The notes beneath the pieces are model-generated. The model was given only the letters and a program-made list of their open reading frames with translations, made no database searches and was not told the origin of the DNA. Below are positions 12,493-24,633 of a DNA stretch of 64,000 nt, one piece after another; within the stretch, counting starts at the first letter, position 1; each line of letters starts with the position of its first letter. The DNA is from Laguncularia racemosa. Lineage: Eukaryota; Streptophyta; Magnoliopsida; Myrtales; Combretaceae. Location: NCBI GenBank assembly GCA_037954665.1, contig JBBMOL010000065.1, positions 496,001-560,000 of the forward strand, read 5' to 3'. The position numbers and the translations under genes are program-made.

Positions 12493-14384
12493 TCTCTACG
12501 GGCTTCTGAAAGATTTTCCCTCAAATCTAGAGGATCAGTTGTGGAACTGAACCCTAGTATCTCTGTTGTCCTGCTCTTCTGGCTAACCATGGTAGTAGAT
12601 GGATTCCTGATCTGTTTCTAAAAACCCTGGACCTGAGATTGAGTCATTGGTAATAGAACTATGCGTGACTCGCCCATGCTGAACATGTAGGTATTTTCAA
12701 ACCCATCATGTATTACCCGTCGATCATACAACCAAGACTGACCCAACAGCAAATGGAATGCATGCATAGGAACTATATCACAAAGGATCTCATCAAGATA
12801 GTTCTGCCCAACACTCACAAGAACCTTTGCCCTAAGGGTAACATGCATACTACCTCTATTATCCAGCCAATGCAAGTGATAAGGACTAGGATGCAGTATA
12901 GTAGACAGTTGTAATTTGTTTACCAGTGCAGTAGTTATAACATTCGTGCAACTACCACTATCGATGATGAGTACACAAAGGTTACCTTTGATTCTGCAAG
13001 AGGTATGAAATATGTTCTCCCTCTGAATATCACTGGTATCAGGAGATATAGATAAAACCCTGCGTAATACATTAAGGGGTAGATATTTCCCTCCTGTATG
13101 TTCCTCAGGCGCGTTTGCATTTTGATCATCATAATATTCCTATAGTGCTGTTGGTAGATCTGTAGGTTCAATCTGATCATGATCATCCTCAATATCTTCT
13201 CCAGTGTCTTCCATAATAGTCATCACCCTCTTATTTGGACACTGTGCAACCATATGCCCAAATCCCATGCATTTAAAGCATGTTATCTGGTGCGCTTTCC
13301 CACTAGTAGATCCGGGAACAGTCTGCCTTATTTCTGGGGCCATAACCTCTTTACCCTTCCTAGTGGGTAAATTTTCTCTTATAATGGTTGGGGTAGTAGT
13401 GTCCACTGCCTTGACTCCCTCACCTACCACCTTTGTTCCCCCTGACCAATTATCGGCTGATATGGGTCTATTAACAGTACTGAGCCTATTGCTTGGAGCC
13501 CTAAAGAAGTTAGACCTCCTTTGTCTCTCTACTTTTAAGGCCAATTGAATAGCCTCATCAAGTGTCGTATAGCATTGCAGTTCAACAATACACGCTATTT
13601 CATATTTTAGTCCTGAGACAAATCATGCTATAGTTTGTTCTGGAGGCACAACAGACCCACACCTAATCATAAGGGTCTCAAATTCCTGCACATAATCATC
13701 TACTGTTTTGCCCCCCTACCTCAAGGTTTGCAGTCGCATAAACAGCTCCTCTTTGTAGTGCTTAGGAATGAACCTTTTCCTTAACAATCTCTTCATGTCC
13801 CTCTAGGTTTGAACCTTAGCCTCTCCATCCCGACGCCTGCTGATGATCAGATTCTTCCACCAGAGTGCAGCATACCCTACAAATTCAACAGCAGCCAATC
13901 GGACCCTGGTACTATCGTTGATCTCATAACATTCAAAGAGACCTTCAACCTTATCCTCCCAGTCTAAGTATTCATCTATTGATCCCTTGCCATCATAGGA
14001 TGGCATCTATAGTTTCACATACTCCAAATCCCGAGGTAGCCTGAAATCCCTATTCTGATATGGATTAACCCCAAAATTGTCATCCATTTATTCCCTGTAT
14101 GGAAGATGTTCCTCACTCATCTTTCTATTTAGATTTCCATCTCCCACTACTCTGTTCCTCTAAGGATTCTGTGGAGCTGCCCGAGGTGATGCCTGATGGT
14201 TTACCACTGGTGGTTGTGGTAATGTCATCCTATCAATCCTAGTTGCCAGAGTAGCAACTATAGTAGTAAGATCCTGTAGCTGTTCCTCTAAGGTCCTCCT
14301 ACCTACAACATTATGACCCTAACCTCCACCAACCCGACTATTAGCTTCATCACCCATTCCTCCATTCATGCTATTATTCAACAT
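12493..14384 (-). pseudogene. T2 gag-protease polyprotein, single frame with stops
   Basis: The minus-strand ATG at 14384 opens a frame of about 630 codons that stays in one phase to the LTR edge, broken only by stop codons (for example at 13803 and 13137). In order: a gag N-terminus with EEQLQDLTTIVATLATRIDR; a capsid-like part (WEDKVEGLFECYEIND, ALWWKNL); a CCHC zinc knuckle CFKCMGFGHMVAQC near 13240-13285; an acidic spacer; a protease with IIDSGSCTNV near 12950-12970 and HLLLGQSWLYDRR near 12730; and a short tail ending LDLRENLSEARRDD at the purine tract. Reverse transcriptase, RNase H and integrase are missing, and the frame crosses the gap. This looks like an in-frame deletion that amplified as a non-autonomous element. 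Confidence 0.85.
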
Positions 14385-15136
14385 GTTTGTGGATGCGATC
14401 TATTTGAAGTACTAGTGTAATCTCTAATAATTGTAGCACACTCACTTCACTTCACCACGTCACAAAACACGTTTGGATAATACACCCCCACATTTGTACA
14501 CCTACGGTGCAACAAGTCACCAATGCAACAAGACACTCACTTCACAAAACAACTTCACGCCAAAACTAATTCACACCGCCACTTACACACTACATACACA
14601 ACACACTAAATTCACACAACAATAATATGTTGCAATCCTTCACTTCCACGGTAGCAACAAACACAATGGAACTAACTAAGGATACTCCTCGAAATGGAAA
14701 GCGATTAATTCTAACAAGTTAATGTGCAATCAAGGTGATTAATACACAATAACTCTATAGCTTAATGGTTGATTTGAACTCAAATTAGTTTCCTAATCCT
14801 CCACACCACTTGAAGAAATCTGCTAAGGAAATGACTCTTCCAATTCCGTAATGATGAAGAAACAATATACACTAATTAACAATGCTACAACAAGAAATTC
14901 CTCTCCTTCCTCACGTAAACAACACACATCAAGGATGAAGACAATAACCAAACTTTCCATTCAAATCAGAAGCTTCATCTATCCTCTTCAACAAAGATCA
15001 ATCACGTAAAGATAAAGGTGACAAAAAATTCAATTGTTCCGAACTTCCACTTTCTTACAATTCGATTCACAATGGTAAGACAAAAACTTTCAATTCCCAA
15101 ACTTCAATCGACAAACCCCTTCTCACAAACCTTCAA
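14385..15136 (-). other. T2 untranslated leader, CA-rich
   Basis: This sequence lies between the primer site and the gag start. It has CACA-rich tracts like the leaders of T1 (17100-17884), T5 (40291-41445) and T7 (59690-60960). No reading frame is supported. Confidence 0.7.
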
Positions 15137-15148
15137 GCTCTGATACCA
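15137..15148 (-). other. T2 primer-binding site (initiator tRNA-Met)
   Basis: The minus strand reads TGGTATCAGAGC, six bases from the 5' LTR edge. It is the complement of the 3' end of plant initiator tRNA-Met. Confidence 0.9.
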
Positions 15149-15154
15149 AAAAGA

Positions 15155-16159
15155 TGATGTGCCTAATTCCAAGCTTAGGCACAATCAAAAGAATCAAGGA
15201 AAACACCTCAATTCACACACATAAAAACCGGTTCACTTGACTAGGTAAATGCGAAAATCTTAAAGGCAATTGAATGAAATCCGAAGAGCTCCAATTGCCA
15301 TTAATAATCCATACAAGTAATCTTCATCAAATAACAACAATTATAATTGAAACCCACGTGAATCAAATCAAGAAAACAAATGGGTCAAAACCTCAAATTC
15401 CAATCCCTTCCTTCAACTATCTAATTCACGTCACAATGAAGAGAATTATATCATACATCAACACAATCAATCCTATAACAAGCTATTGATCACAAATTGA
15501 GAATTAAAACAAGTCCAAGAACATCCAAATCAACCCTAGATATGATGCACTAGTGATGAAATGGAAAACAACAATAAGGAACCGATATTACTCACGATTT
15601 CTCCTTGTTGCACTCGCCACAATTTCAACTCTTGGGATTGAAATTGATAAGAGTTTAGATGACAATTAGAAACCTTAATTCTCATGTGTAGAAGAAGTGT
15701 TTGTTCTGCAAAAATAAGCCTCCTTAAACCCTCTCTTAAGCAAGTATTTATACTTGCTACTCCTAGGGTTAAAAAGTGCTCAAAATTATAAGTTTGCCAC
15801 TTTTAAGGTGGCTAACCCTAAATGAAAATTACAAAGAAATAAAAGTGTCCCAAAACTAAAAATACAACCAAAATAGTTTAATAAAAAATTACAAGATACA
15901 AAATGACATAAGTCTTCATGATCCAATGCTTCATAATAGAGAACAATCGCAACGGGTCTTTGATTGTTATCCTGAAATTTTTTTGTGTCCAACTGAAGTT
16001 GTAGGACATTTTGGCATCTCATGGAGAATTATAATTATACTTGTAAGATTATTCTCAAATTTTATTAGAAATAAAGACATAAGGTAAAATATGAGCAATT
16101 TGGATCATCATCCAAATTGGGTTCTAAAGAGGTTGACAGTGTAAAAAATTTTCCCATCA
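15155..16159 (-). repeat. T2 5' LTR (right)
   Basis: TGATGTGCC to CCCATCA, uninterrupted, with the TATA palindrome at 15740-15757. A 78-codon frame inside it (15786-16022) recurs in other T LTRs and is promoter-region sequence, not a gene. Confidence 0.92.
15740..15757 (-). promoter_or_regulatory. Palindromic TATA region, T2 right LTR
   Basis: The perfect GCAAGTATTTATACTTGC form. This LTR drives the T2 transcript. Confidence 0.75.
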
Positions 16160-16164
16160 TGACC

Positions 16165-17090
16165 TAAGAGGTTTGGTAGAAGTTCCATACCCGTTACTAG
16201 TTGCTCAAAAAGGGTTGGATCACCTTTGCCTCTTCACTTTCAAGGCTAACTAAATAGCCTCATCAAGTGTATCATACCTCTATAACTCTACAACACAAGC
16301 AATCACATACTTCAACCTAGACACAAATCATGCTAAGGTTTGCACAGGAGGCTTGACTGATCTACATCTGATCATCAATGTCTCAAACTCTTATACATAA
16401 TCATCAACTATTTTGCCTCCATGCCACAGTCTTTAGAGATGCATAAACAGTTCATGCCTATAATGCTCAAGTATAAACCTTTTCCTCAATACCCGTTTCA
16501 TGTCCTGCTAGGTATGTATATTAACCTCACCATCTATTCGTCTGCTAACCACAAGATTTTTCCACTATAAGGCTACATAACCTATGAATTCTACAGCTGT
16601 AAGAAGAACCCGAGTGTTATCATCAATCTCATAGCACTCGAATAGACCCTAAACCTTGTCCTCCTAATCCAAATAATCATTTACAAAACCCCTACCATTG
16701 AATGAAGGCATCTGCAATTTCACATACTCTAATCCTCGAGATGGTCTAAACTCCCTGTTTGGGTAAAGGTCATTCTCAAAATTATCATCTCTTTCCTTCT
16801 TAAGAGCATGATAATATCCCTCCATTCTCCTGCCCCTATTACCTCCAACAGGTCCCTCCCTATGAACATTTTAAGGAACTACCTTTGGTGGAGGTACCTG
16901 AGGATTTACCACTGGTAGTTGTGGTATTGTTATTTGATCTATCCTTGTTGCTAATGTAGCAACAATGGTGGTGAGATCCTGCAACTGCTCCTCCAATGTT
17001 TTTCCACCTGCAGCTCGATGACCTTAATTGCTACTAACTTGATTATTAGCATTATTGCCAATTCCCTCATTTACACTATCATTTGACATG
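16165..17090 (-). pseudogene. T1 gag N-terminal half, broken
   Basis: This is the upstream part of the T1 gag cut by T2. On the minus strand it parallels T2 gag segment by segment: the start near 17090, the EEQLQDLTT-type helix (around 16990), and the capsid-like region with a degraded ALWW motif near 16560. Several stop codons interrupt it. No open stretch exceeds about 60 codons. Confidence 0.7.
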
Positions 17091-17884
17091 GTTGATGAAT
17101 TGATCTGTTGAAACACAAAAACAATTCAAGACAACTACAATATACTTCATGTCAAATGCAATACACACAACAATCACTCCACAGTACACACTTACACTTA
17201 CGACTTCACACACAATTCGCATTTCAACACACACTCATTGCACAGTTCAACACACACTTGCTTCACACTTTAATACACACTTACTCCACGACACATACAC
17301 ACACACTCACAATGCAACACCCTTTAAACAACAATACATACACCTCACCCATGGTGCAACAACCTTCAACCACAACACACTCACTACGCCACACACACAC
17401 ACTCCTCACTTACAGTGTAGCATACATACTTCACACTCCACTTCCAGTTACAACATCTAAGCAAAATGGAAACACTTAAAGATACTTCTAAATGGTAAGT
17501 AAATAATTCAAACTAGTCAAAGTATATTATGATGATCAAAACACAATAACTCCTTCAACTTAATGATTTTTTTTTAATTTCAAATTTTTTCCTAATCCTC
17601 CACGCAATGAAAGTAAATCTGGAAATGAAAATGTACTCTAATTTCGAAAATCCTCAAGAGAATGTAATTCCCTTCTTCCTTAAAGAAGCAACTCATGGCA
17701 AGGTGAAGAATAGAAAAATCAAGTCTGAAATTTCCACTTCCAATTCCGCAACAATAAAGGTATATCACAATACAATCACTTATAATTACTTTAATTCCAC
17801 TTCAAATCACTTCAATTAAGAAATGGAAAATCAAGAACCCTACTTCCAAATAGAAAATCACGTAATCCCTTCTAAAAAACCCTT
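17091..17884 (-). other. T1 untranslated leader, CA-rich
   Basis: It contains long CACA-type tracts (17150-17450) in the position of a retroelement leader. Two overlapping plus-strand frames of 103 and 123 codons here are low-complexity His/Thr text and are not genes. Confidence 0.65.
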
Positions 17885-17896
17885 GCTCTGATACAA
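17885..17896 (-). other. T1 primer-binding site, one mismatch
   Basis: GCTCTGATACAA on the plus strand, against GCTCTGATACCA for a perfect initiator tRNA-Met site. It lies seven bases from the LTR edge. Confidence 0.8.
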
Positions 17897-17903
17897 AAAA
17901 TTA

Positions 17904-18712
17904 TCATGTGCTGAGGATCCAATTACAAGTATACAAAGCCAATTGAAGAATCAACTAAACAAAGTTCACAAAATGGCGTGATTCCAATTGCCACATGAAC
18001 CCTAATTGCACGAATCAATTTGCTTTGCTACCAAATTATGATGTGCTCAATTGGAATTCTAATACCAATCAAAGAAACAAGCATAATTGATTCCAATTTC
18101 CAACTAAATGGCGTAAACCCTAGATTGAAAAATGGACCTTAATTGCATGAAACAAGAACAAAATAAAAATAACTAATTCCTTATCAGATATTACGCACTA
18201 GTTGGAATTAGAATTAACTTGTAATTTGTTGATATTACTCACAACAAATCCAAGTCCACTTGCCACAATCCAAACTTGAATTGATAAGAGTATTTTGTGA
18301 AGAGCAGCCAAAATGTGTATGTCAAAAAAGCTTTCTTCTAACCTTACTTTGCAAGTATTTATACTTGCTCTAAATAGGGCAAATTTAACAAAGAAAAATT
18401 ACAAGTGAAAAACAACAAGTGACCGGTTTTTAGTAACAAAGGAAAATTATAAGTAAACCCATCGTAAGCGGCTAACTTCTTCACTTCCATGGAACAATTG
18501 TTGGATCAGTTCTTTTTTATTACTGTAAGTCCATAAATGACCCACAATTTATTTTTAGTGAATTTTACCCGTCGTTTTATAAAACTGATAATTTACCTGC
18601 TACAATGCAAATATAATTTGTTATTAGATAAATGAAATAACATGTGGATGTCTGGGCTCATTTATTCAATTTGATTTCCCCATTATTGGATCCAGAGGTG
18701 TGATTCCCTTCA
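17904..18712 (-). repeat. T1 5' LTR (right)
   Basis: It starts TCATGTGC (second base mutated from TGATGTGC) and ends CCCTTCA against the target duplication. The TATA palindrome is at 18351-18368. The embedded primer-site-like stretch at 18022-18045 is better preserved than in the left LTR. Confidence 0.9.
18351..18368 (-). promoter_or_regulatory. Palindromic TATA region, T1 right LTR
   Basis: The perfect GCAAGTATTTATACTTGC form. Confidence 0.7.
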
Positions 18713-19678
18713 ATAAGTATATGAAATAATTTCTCATATTAACCATATTATTATATACATATTCAAGTAATTAACCATAAGCACACACAATGCTAAGACA
18801 TAAAAAAGTCTATCAAAGAAATCAACTTTTGTCAATTAATAAACGTCTTGAAAGCTAAGATGATTGATTATTTAAATTTTCTTCTCCTCTCTAGATTTTC
18901 GATAATATACATGGAAAAAGAAAACTAAAATATCATTAATATGGAAAGTGAGATGTCTAACTATTGGTGTTGGTAAAAAAACAAAAAACTATCACAAACT
19001 AGAGAAAGAGAACATGTACATCATGTGTATGTTTTATTCATTATATTGAAACAAACGACCAAGAATTCATAACCATAATAACAATGCTTATATAGTTCCA
19101 ACAAGAATGGAGGAGCATAAGATGCGATTACAAGGAAAAAAATTAAATAAAGGAGAAGTCATAGCTGAAGTTTATTATCAGAAGCTCCTGGTTTTGGCAT
19201 CTCCAAAATTCATAGAAGCAACCACACCTGAATCTAGCACAATAATATAGGATATTTCATACACATCATATTGATAATAACCAGATGTCTCATAAACATT
19301 ACTCTTTCTAATTGATAGCATACCTTAATTCAAACATCTTTCAAGTAAACCATAGACATTTCAAGAAGTACTATGTATCTAGTACCATCAATCAAAGATA
19401 AAGGATTTGAGGAAAATATGATGGATTGATAATAATAGTAATCTAGAACTACAACATAAACAATCCTAATTTATTCAATACTTCTTCATCATCCTTATCT
19501 TCTCATAAAACTAAAAACTTTAGTACAATATTCATCATAATAATAAAAAGAATATAAAACATCGATCTCTAGTTCTTTAATGTTAATATGATTATTTTTG
19601 CAACTACAACTGTCGCATTTGTATAAAATACATATGTATAATAAAAATTTGTTATTATAAATATATATCATATCAAAG

Positions 19679-20686
19679 TGATGGGAAATTTTCTGGCACC
19701 ACCTATGCTTTCAAAACTAGATTTGGCCGATAATCCAAATTGCTCATATTTTACTTCATATCTTTTTATCTAATAAATATTTGAGAAATAATCTTACAGG
19801 TACAATAATAAGTCTCCATGGGATTCCAATATGTCCTACACTAGTTGATGGCTACGGGACATCTTCAAATTTGCAATCAAAGGCCCGCTGCGATTGTTTC
19901 CATTTTGAAGCATTGGCTCATGAAGATTTATGATATTTTGTACTTTGTAATTGTTCTATGGACTATTTTATGTTCTATTTTCTTTTGGGAGACTTTCATT
20001 TTGATTGTAATTTCCATTTAGGACTGGCCACCTTAAAAGTGGCATAGTTGTAATTTTATGCATTTTCTAACCCTAAAGGGAGCAAGTATCAATACTTGCT
20101 TAAAGTAAGATTTGAGGAGGCCAATTTTTCAGAATAGAACATATACTTTACGTGAGGGAATTAGGGCTCTTCCTAGTTTAATTTCTCTTATCAATTTCAA
20201 TATCAAGAATTAGAATTGTGGCGAATGCAACAAGGGGAAATTGTGAGTCATATCAATTTCTAATTGTTATGTTTTCTTTTAATCTCTAGTGAGTCATATC
20301 TAGGGTTGGATTAAAGTCTTCTTGGTCAGATTTTTGATTGCTTTTGTAATCAAACCTTCATTGCATAATTGATTGGATTTTTATCACTTGTTAATTCCAT
20401 CAATTTGTACTTGTTCTTGTGGCATGAAGCTTCTTTGTTATAAGGAGGATCATGGTTTGATTTGTGTATTGTTGATTGGATTTCTCTTGGAATTAAGTTG
20501 GTTAATTGATTCAATTGAGGATTAACATCTTTGTGTATTTCATTTCCTTGATTTTATCATTTGATTCATCATTCCTCAATTAGGGTTCATGCAATTTTTG
20601 ACCCCTTTGAACCGGTTTGATCTTGTGAATTGAAGTTGGTCATTTGGTTCATTAACATGTGCTTAACCTTGGTTTTAGGCACATCA
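19679..20686 (+). mobile_element. T3: solo LTR of the T family
   Basis: TGATGGGAAA to GGCACATCA, flanked by CAAAG (19674-19678 and 20687-20691). Copy 1 of the backbone (near 7298) is empty at this point. The TATA palindrome is at 20082-20099 and a GCCAC-GTGGC inverted repeat at about 20028-20044. Confidence 0.93.
20082..20099 (+). promoter_or_regulatory. Palindromic TATA region, T3
   Basis: GCAAGTATCAATACTTGC. The arms are perfect but the centre is TC instead of TA, so the TATA core itself is damaged. Confidence 0.65.
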
Positions 20687-20975
20687 CAAAGTGATATTAA
20701 AAAATTTTTCATACTAAACAAAGAGCAATCTTTTTCAAATAACACAAATGCCAATAACATGAATAACACTAACATAATACTAACACTAGGTCTTTTTTTC
20801 AATAACAAAATTTAAAACTTAGCTCTAACTTCTATGTTTCAAGTTTAAGAAATTTTCTAAGGTTTATGCACCTTTAGTTCTCTCTATGACTCTTTATCAC
20901 AGAGCTTCATATATATATTTATAAAAGATAATAAATTATATTATATAATTTAATTAAACAAACATCCATTGAAGC

Positions 20976-21479
20976 TAACACATACCTTTAACAAAATTAA
21001 GGAAACATATGTCTAAGAGAAAACATCTTTTTTTTTTTCACTAATTCAAAATAGCATTAAAAACCATATACGAGTATTTAAAAAGCCTAAGCACCAACTA
21101 AAAAAGGTATAGAATTCTCAAACTCATTAGATTAGGAGATTAACTACTCCCTAAATGAGATGAACTTGGAAAGTAAACAAAAATAATGAGAAGCATCAAA
21201 AGAAGGAAATTAAGTGTCAAAACCTAAGCCTCCAATAGCACCATCCACTCTTATACATGTTGGAGCTTTAACATCCACATCATCACTACCCTTACCTCCA
21301 AACCTAACCACATGATTACCTAAGCGACAAAAACTACCATGTCTACTAAAAGCACCTATGTTCTTGCATAAAGAAACCTTTGGTCAAACTAAAGTTTGCT
21401 TCAAGCAAAATTTGAAAACTCTAAAAGTTTTTAAGTATCAAAAAACAAGTCATTAGGAGAGGGTCCTATGAAAGGAGAG
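20976..21479. other. AT-rich spacer, nothing recognised
   Basis: No long frame, repeat or element end is visible. Confidence 0.4.
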
Positions 21480-21900
21480 ATGTTGGTCATTAGGCGTGCT
21501 CTAAACATATAACCTAAGGAAGATGATGATGAGGAACAACGTGAGCACATCTTCCATACTAGGTGCCATGTGAGTGGTAAGGTATGTAGCATGATTATTG
21601 ATAGTGGTAGTTACACAAATGTTGCAAGTTCTTTGATGGTTGAGAAATTGCACCTACCTACATTGAAACATCCTAGGCCATATAAGCTGCAATGGTTGAA
21701 TGAATGTGGTGAAGTCAAAGTAACAAAGCAGGTTGTAGTTACATTTTCCATTGGTAACTATAAGGATGAGGTACTTTGTGATGTGGCACCAATGTATGTT
21801 GGACATCTCCTTTTGGGGTATCCACGATAGTTTGATAGGAAGGTCACTCATGATAAGTACAAGAATGTGTATAAACTTGTAATGAATAACTGATTCATTA
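21480..21900 (+). pseudogene. Ty3/gypsy aspartic protease remnant
   Basis: The translation gives EDDDEEQREHIFHTRC, then IIDSGSYTNVASSLMVEKL (active site D-S-G) and YKLQWLNECGEVKVTKQV. GNYKDEVLCDVAPM and HLLLGYPR follow and end at a stop. The open part is 21570-21830. This is the retropepsin of a gypsy polyprotein. The gag that should precede it is gone. It starts a 3 kb broken pol in the plus direction. Confidence 0.85.
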
Positions 21901-22189
21901 TGCTAATACCTCTTAAACCTTTGGAGGCATTGAAGATCAGGTTAGGATAGTGAAAGAGTGCAAATTGTGAGAAAACAAAGTGAGTACACCAGAAAAAGGA
22001 AGGAGTGACAAAAAGAGTGAGTGTGTACGAAAGAGTGGGGAAAGTAGTGAAGAGAGCAATAAAAGAATGAGTGTTTTTGCTATAAAATAAGAGATTAAGA
22101 GAGCAATGTTGGTAAGGCAACAATTACTTGTATTTTTGTATAATGATGTTTATTTTTCAACTAACGATCTTAACTCCTCTTTACCTAGT

Positions 22190-23540
22190 GTGGTTATGTC
22201 TTTATTGTAGGAATTTAAAGATTTATTTCCTAAGGATATTCTAGATGAATTACCTCCTCTAAGTATTGAACACCGGATCGATTTCATTCCATGGTCATCC
22301 ATCCTTAATAGACCCGCGTATAGAGCTAATCCAGAAGAGACAAAAGAGATTCAAAGGTAGATAGAAGAACTAGTGCAAAAGGGATTCGTGCGTGAAAGTC
22401 TCAATCCATGTTTAGTTCTTGTATTGTTGGTTCCCAAGAAAGATGGAAAATGGCACATGTGTGTAGATTGTTGAGCCATCAATAAGATCACCATAAATTA
22501 TAGATATCCTATCCCCAGGTTAGATGATATACTTGATGAGTTGTATGGTTCATGTTTATTTTAAAAAATTGATTAAAAATTGGTTATCATCAAATTTACA
22601 TAAAGGAAGGTGATGAGTGGAAAATTGCTTTTAAGAAAAAATATGGGTTATATGAGTGGTTGGTTATGCCATTTGGCTTAACTAATGCACCTATCACCTT
22701 TATAAGTCTAAATGTCTAATGAATCATGTTTTGTGTTCTTTCATTAGAAAATTTGTTGTAGTTTACTTTGATGATATCTTAGTGTATAACAAAAAATTGG
22801 ATGATCATGTTAAACACTTGCAAGCTTTTTTGAGTGTTTTGAGGCAAAATAAATTAGGTGCTAACCTACAAAAGTGCGATTTTGGTATGGAATCCATTAT
22901 TTTTTCTTGGATTTGTTGTAAGTTCACAAGGAATAAAGGTAGATGAAGACAAGGTGAAGGCGATTAGAGAATGGCCTACCCCAAAGAATGCAAGTGAGGT
23001 AAGAAGTTTTCATGATTTAGTAAGTTTCTATAGGAGGTTTGTAAGGGACTTTAAAGCAGTTGCAATACATTTAAATGAACTTGTTAAAAAGAATGTTGCA
23101 TTTAGGTGGGAAGAAGTTTATGAGAAAGCTTCCAATACTTTGAAAGACAAGTTAAATAATGTACCTTCATTGTGTTTGCCTAACTTTGACAAAGCTTTTG
23201 AGGTTGAATGTGATGCATTAGGGATTGGAATAGGGACTGTTTTGATGCAAGATTCCAAACCGATTGCCTTCTTTAGTAAAAAGCTTAGTGGGGCAGCATT
23301 GAATTACCTTACCTATAACAAGGAGCTGTATGCCTTAGTATGTACTCTTCAAACATGACAGCACTATTTATGGCCAAGGGAATTTGTCATTCATTCTGTT
23401 CATGAGAGCTTAAGGTTTTTGAAATCCTAAGGTAAGCTTAATAAAAGATATGCTAAGTGGTTGGAGTTCATAGAAACATTTCTTTATGTAATTAAATACA
23501 ATAATGAGAAGGAAAATGTTGTTGCTGATGTATTATCTAG
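22190..23540 (+). pseudogene. Ty3/gypsy reverse transcriptase and RNase H remnant
   Basis: From about 22210 the text matches the reverse-transcriptase N-terminal region (LPPLSIEHRIDF, NRPAYRANPEETKEI, VPKKDGKWHMCVDC). The palm motif follows in another frame at 22745-22800 as VVYFDDILVY, with the catalytic DD kept. 22858-23358 is one open frame of 166 codons covering the connection (SQGIKVDEDKVKAIREWP) and the start of RNase H (FEVECDALGIGIGTVLMQ). The first RNase H aspartate is present. At least three frameshifts and several stops break the rest. Confidence 0.88.
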
Positions 23541-23559
23541 AAGGTATGTATTGCTCACT

Positions 23560-24560
23560 TCCTTGCAATCTAAATTACTTGGTTTCGAATTTATTAAAGA
23601 TTTATATATTAATGATGTTGATTTCTACTAAGCATGGAATGCATGTTCTAAACGTGTATATAGGGAATATTATAAGCATGAAGGATTCTTGTTTAAAAGG
23701 AATAGTTTGTGTGTACCTATGTGTTTCTTACATGAATTGCTGGTTAAAGAGTCCCACAGAAGAGGTCTAATGGGACATTTTGGTGTGTGAAAGACTTTAG
23801 ACATATTGTATGAACATTTTAATTGGCCTAACATGAAACATGATGTGCAATCTATTTGTGATAAGTGTATAGCTTGCAAACAAGAAAAGTCTAAAGTAAA
23901 ACCACATGGGTTCTATGCACCATTGCCTATACCTACTTAGCCTTGGACTGATATTTCCATGGACTTTGTAATTGGGTTGCCTAGGACTCAAAGTGGTAAG
24001 GACAACATATTTATTGTTGTTGATAGGTTTAGTAAGATTGTACATTTTATTACATGTTCTAAAACCAATGATGCAACACACATATTGCTAATTTGTTCTT
24101 GAAGGAAGTAGTACGTTTGCATGGATTGCCTTGAATAATAGTAAGTGATCGAGATGTTAAATTCCTAAGTCATTTTTTATGTACCTTATGGAATAAATTA
24201 GGGACTAAACTCCTGTTTTCAACTATTGCACATCCCTAAATGGATAAGTAAACTGAAGTAGTTAATAAGACACTTACTACATTGTTACGTGCTATCATTC
24301 AAAAGAACTTAAAACAATGGGAAATTTGTTTGCCTCATATTGAGTTTGCATACAATATAACTGTTCATTCTACTACATCACATTCATCATTTGAGATTGT
24401 ATATGGTTTTGATCCTTTAACTCCTTTACATATATTACCTTTTCCTTCCAATGAAATTGTTAATTTTGATGGAAAACAGAAAGATGATTTTGTAAAGGAT
24501 TTACATGCCAAAGTTCATGCCAAGCAAACATGCAACAACATCATCATCACTTCTTCTTAA
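23560..24560 (+). pseudogene. Ty3/gypsy integrase remnant
   Basis: The HHCC zinc-binding region (MGHFGV, SICDKCIACKQEKSK) lies near 23770-23890. The core follows with WTDISMDFVIGLPRTQ (first catalytic Asp, near 23945-23980), SDRDVKFLSHF near 24145, and a degraded TDGQTEVVN segment near 24240. An open stretch, 24282-24560, holds WEICLPHIEFAYN and the SSFEIVYGFDPLTPL segment. Frames shift repeatedly. The element has no visible LTRs and is an old fragment. Confidence 0.85.
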
Positions 24561-24633
24561 CAATTCACTAACTTGTTTTTGCTTTTCAATTTGACAAACC
24601 AAGTAATATGCTTTACTGAAAGACGATAGTAGA

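Larger units (their letters stand above)
9937..16159 (-). mobile_element. T2: gag-protease gypsy element nested in T1
   Basis: The target duplication TGACC lies at 9932-9936 and 16160-16164. The LTRs are 9937-12492 (about 995 bases after removing a nested solo LTR) and 15155-16159 (1,005 bases). A primer-binding site lies at 15137-15148. The internal region of 2,662 bases encodes gag and protease in one frame and stops there. T2 is younger than T1 because it interrupts T1's gag. Confidence 0.95.
8146..18712 (-). mobile_element. T1: non-autonomous Ty3/gypsy element with nested insertion
   Basis: T1 is bounded by the 5-base target duplication ATAAG (8141-8145 and 18713-18717) and by two similar LTRs (8146-8976, 17904-18712). 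A primer-binding site next to the right LTR sets its direction as minus. Without the nested T2 insertion its internal region is only about 2.7 kb. It holds gag and protease remnants and no reverse transcriptase, RNase H or integrase. The LTR pair differs at many sites, so the insertion is not recent. Confidence 0.92.
18713..20975. repeat. Duplicated backbone segment, copy 2, right part
   Basis: It continues the match to copy 1 (4040-4752, then from 7036 onward), with the 2.3 kb block missing at 19444 and the solo LTR T3 inserted at 19679. No gene is seen. Confidence 0.7.

Noticed and set aside
15786..16022. Recurring 78-100 codon frame inside T-family LTRs (also 12129-12431).
   Set aside because: It lies in LTR promoter-region sequence, its length varies, and it is broken in other copies. 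The similarity is LTR homology, not a gene.
17108..17479. Plus-strand frame of 123 codons in the T1 leader.
   Set aside because: CACA-rich low-complexity sequence, antisense to the element, in a position where leaders lie in its relatives.
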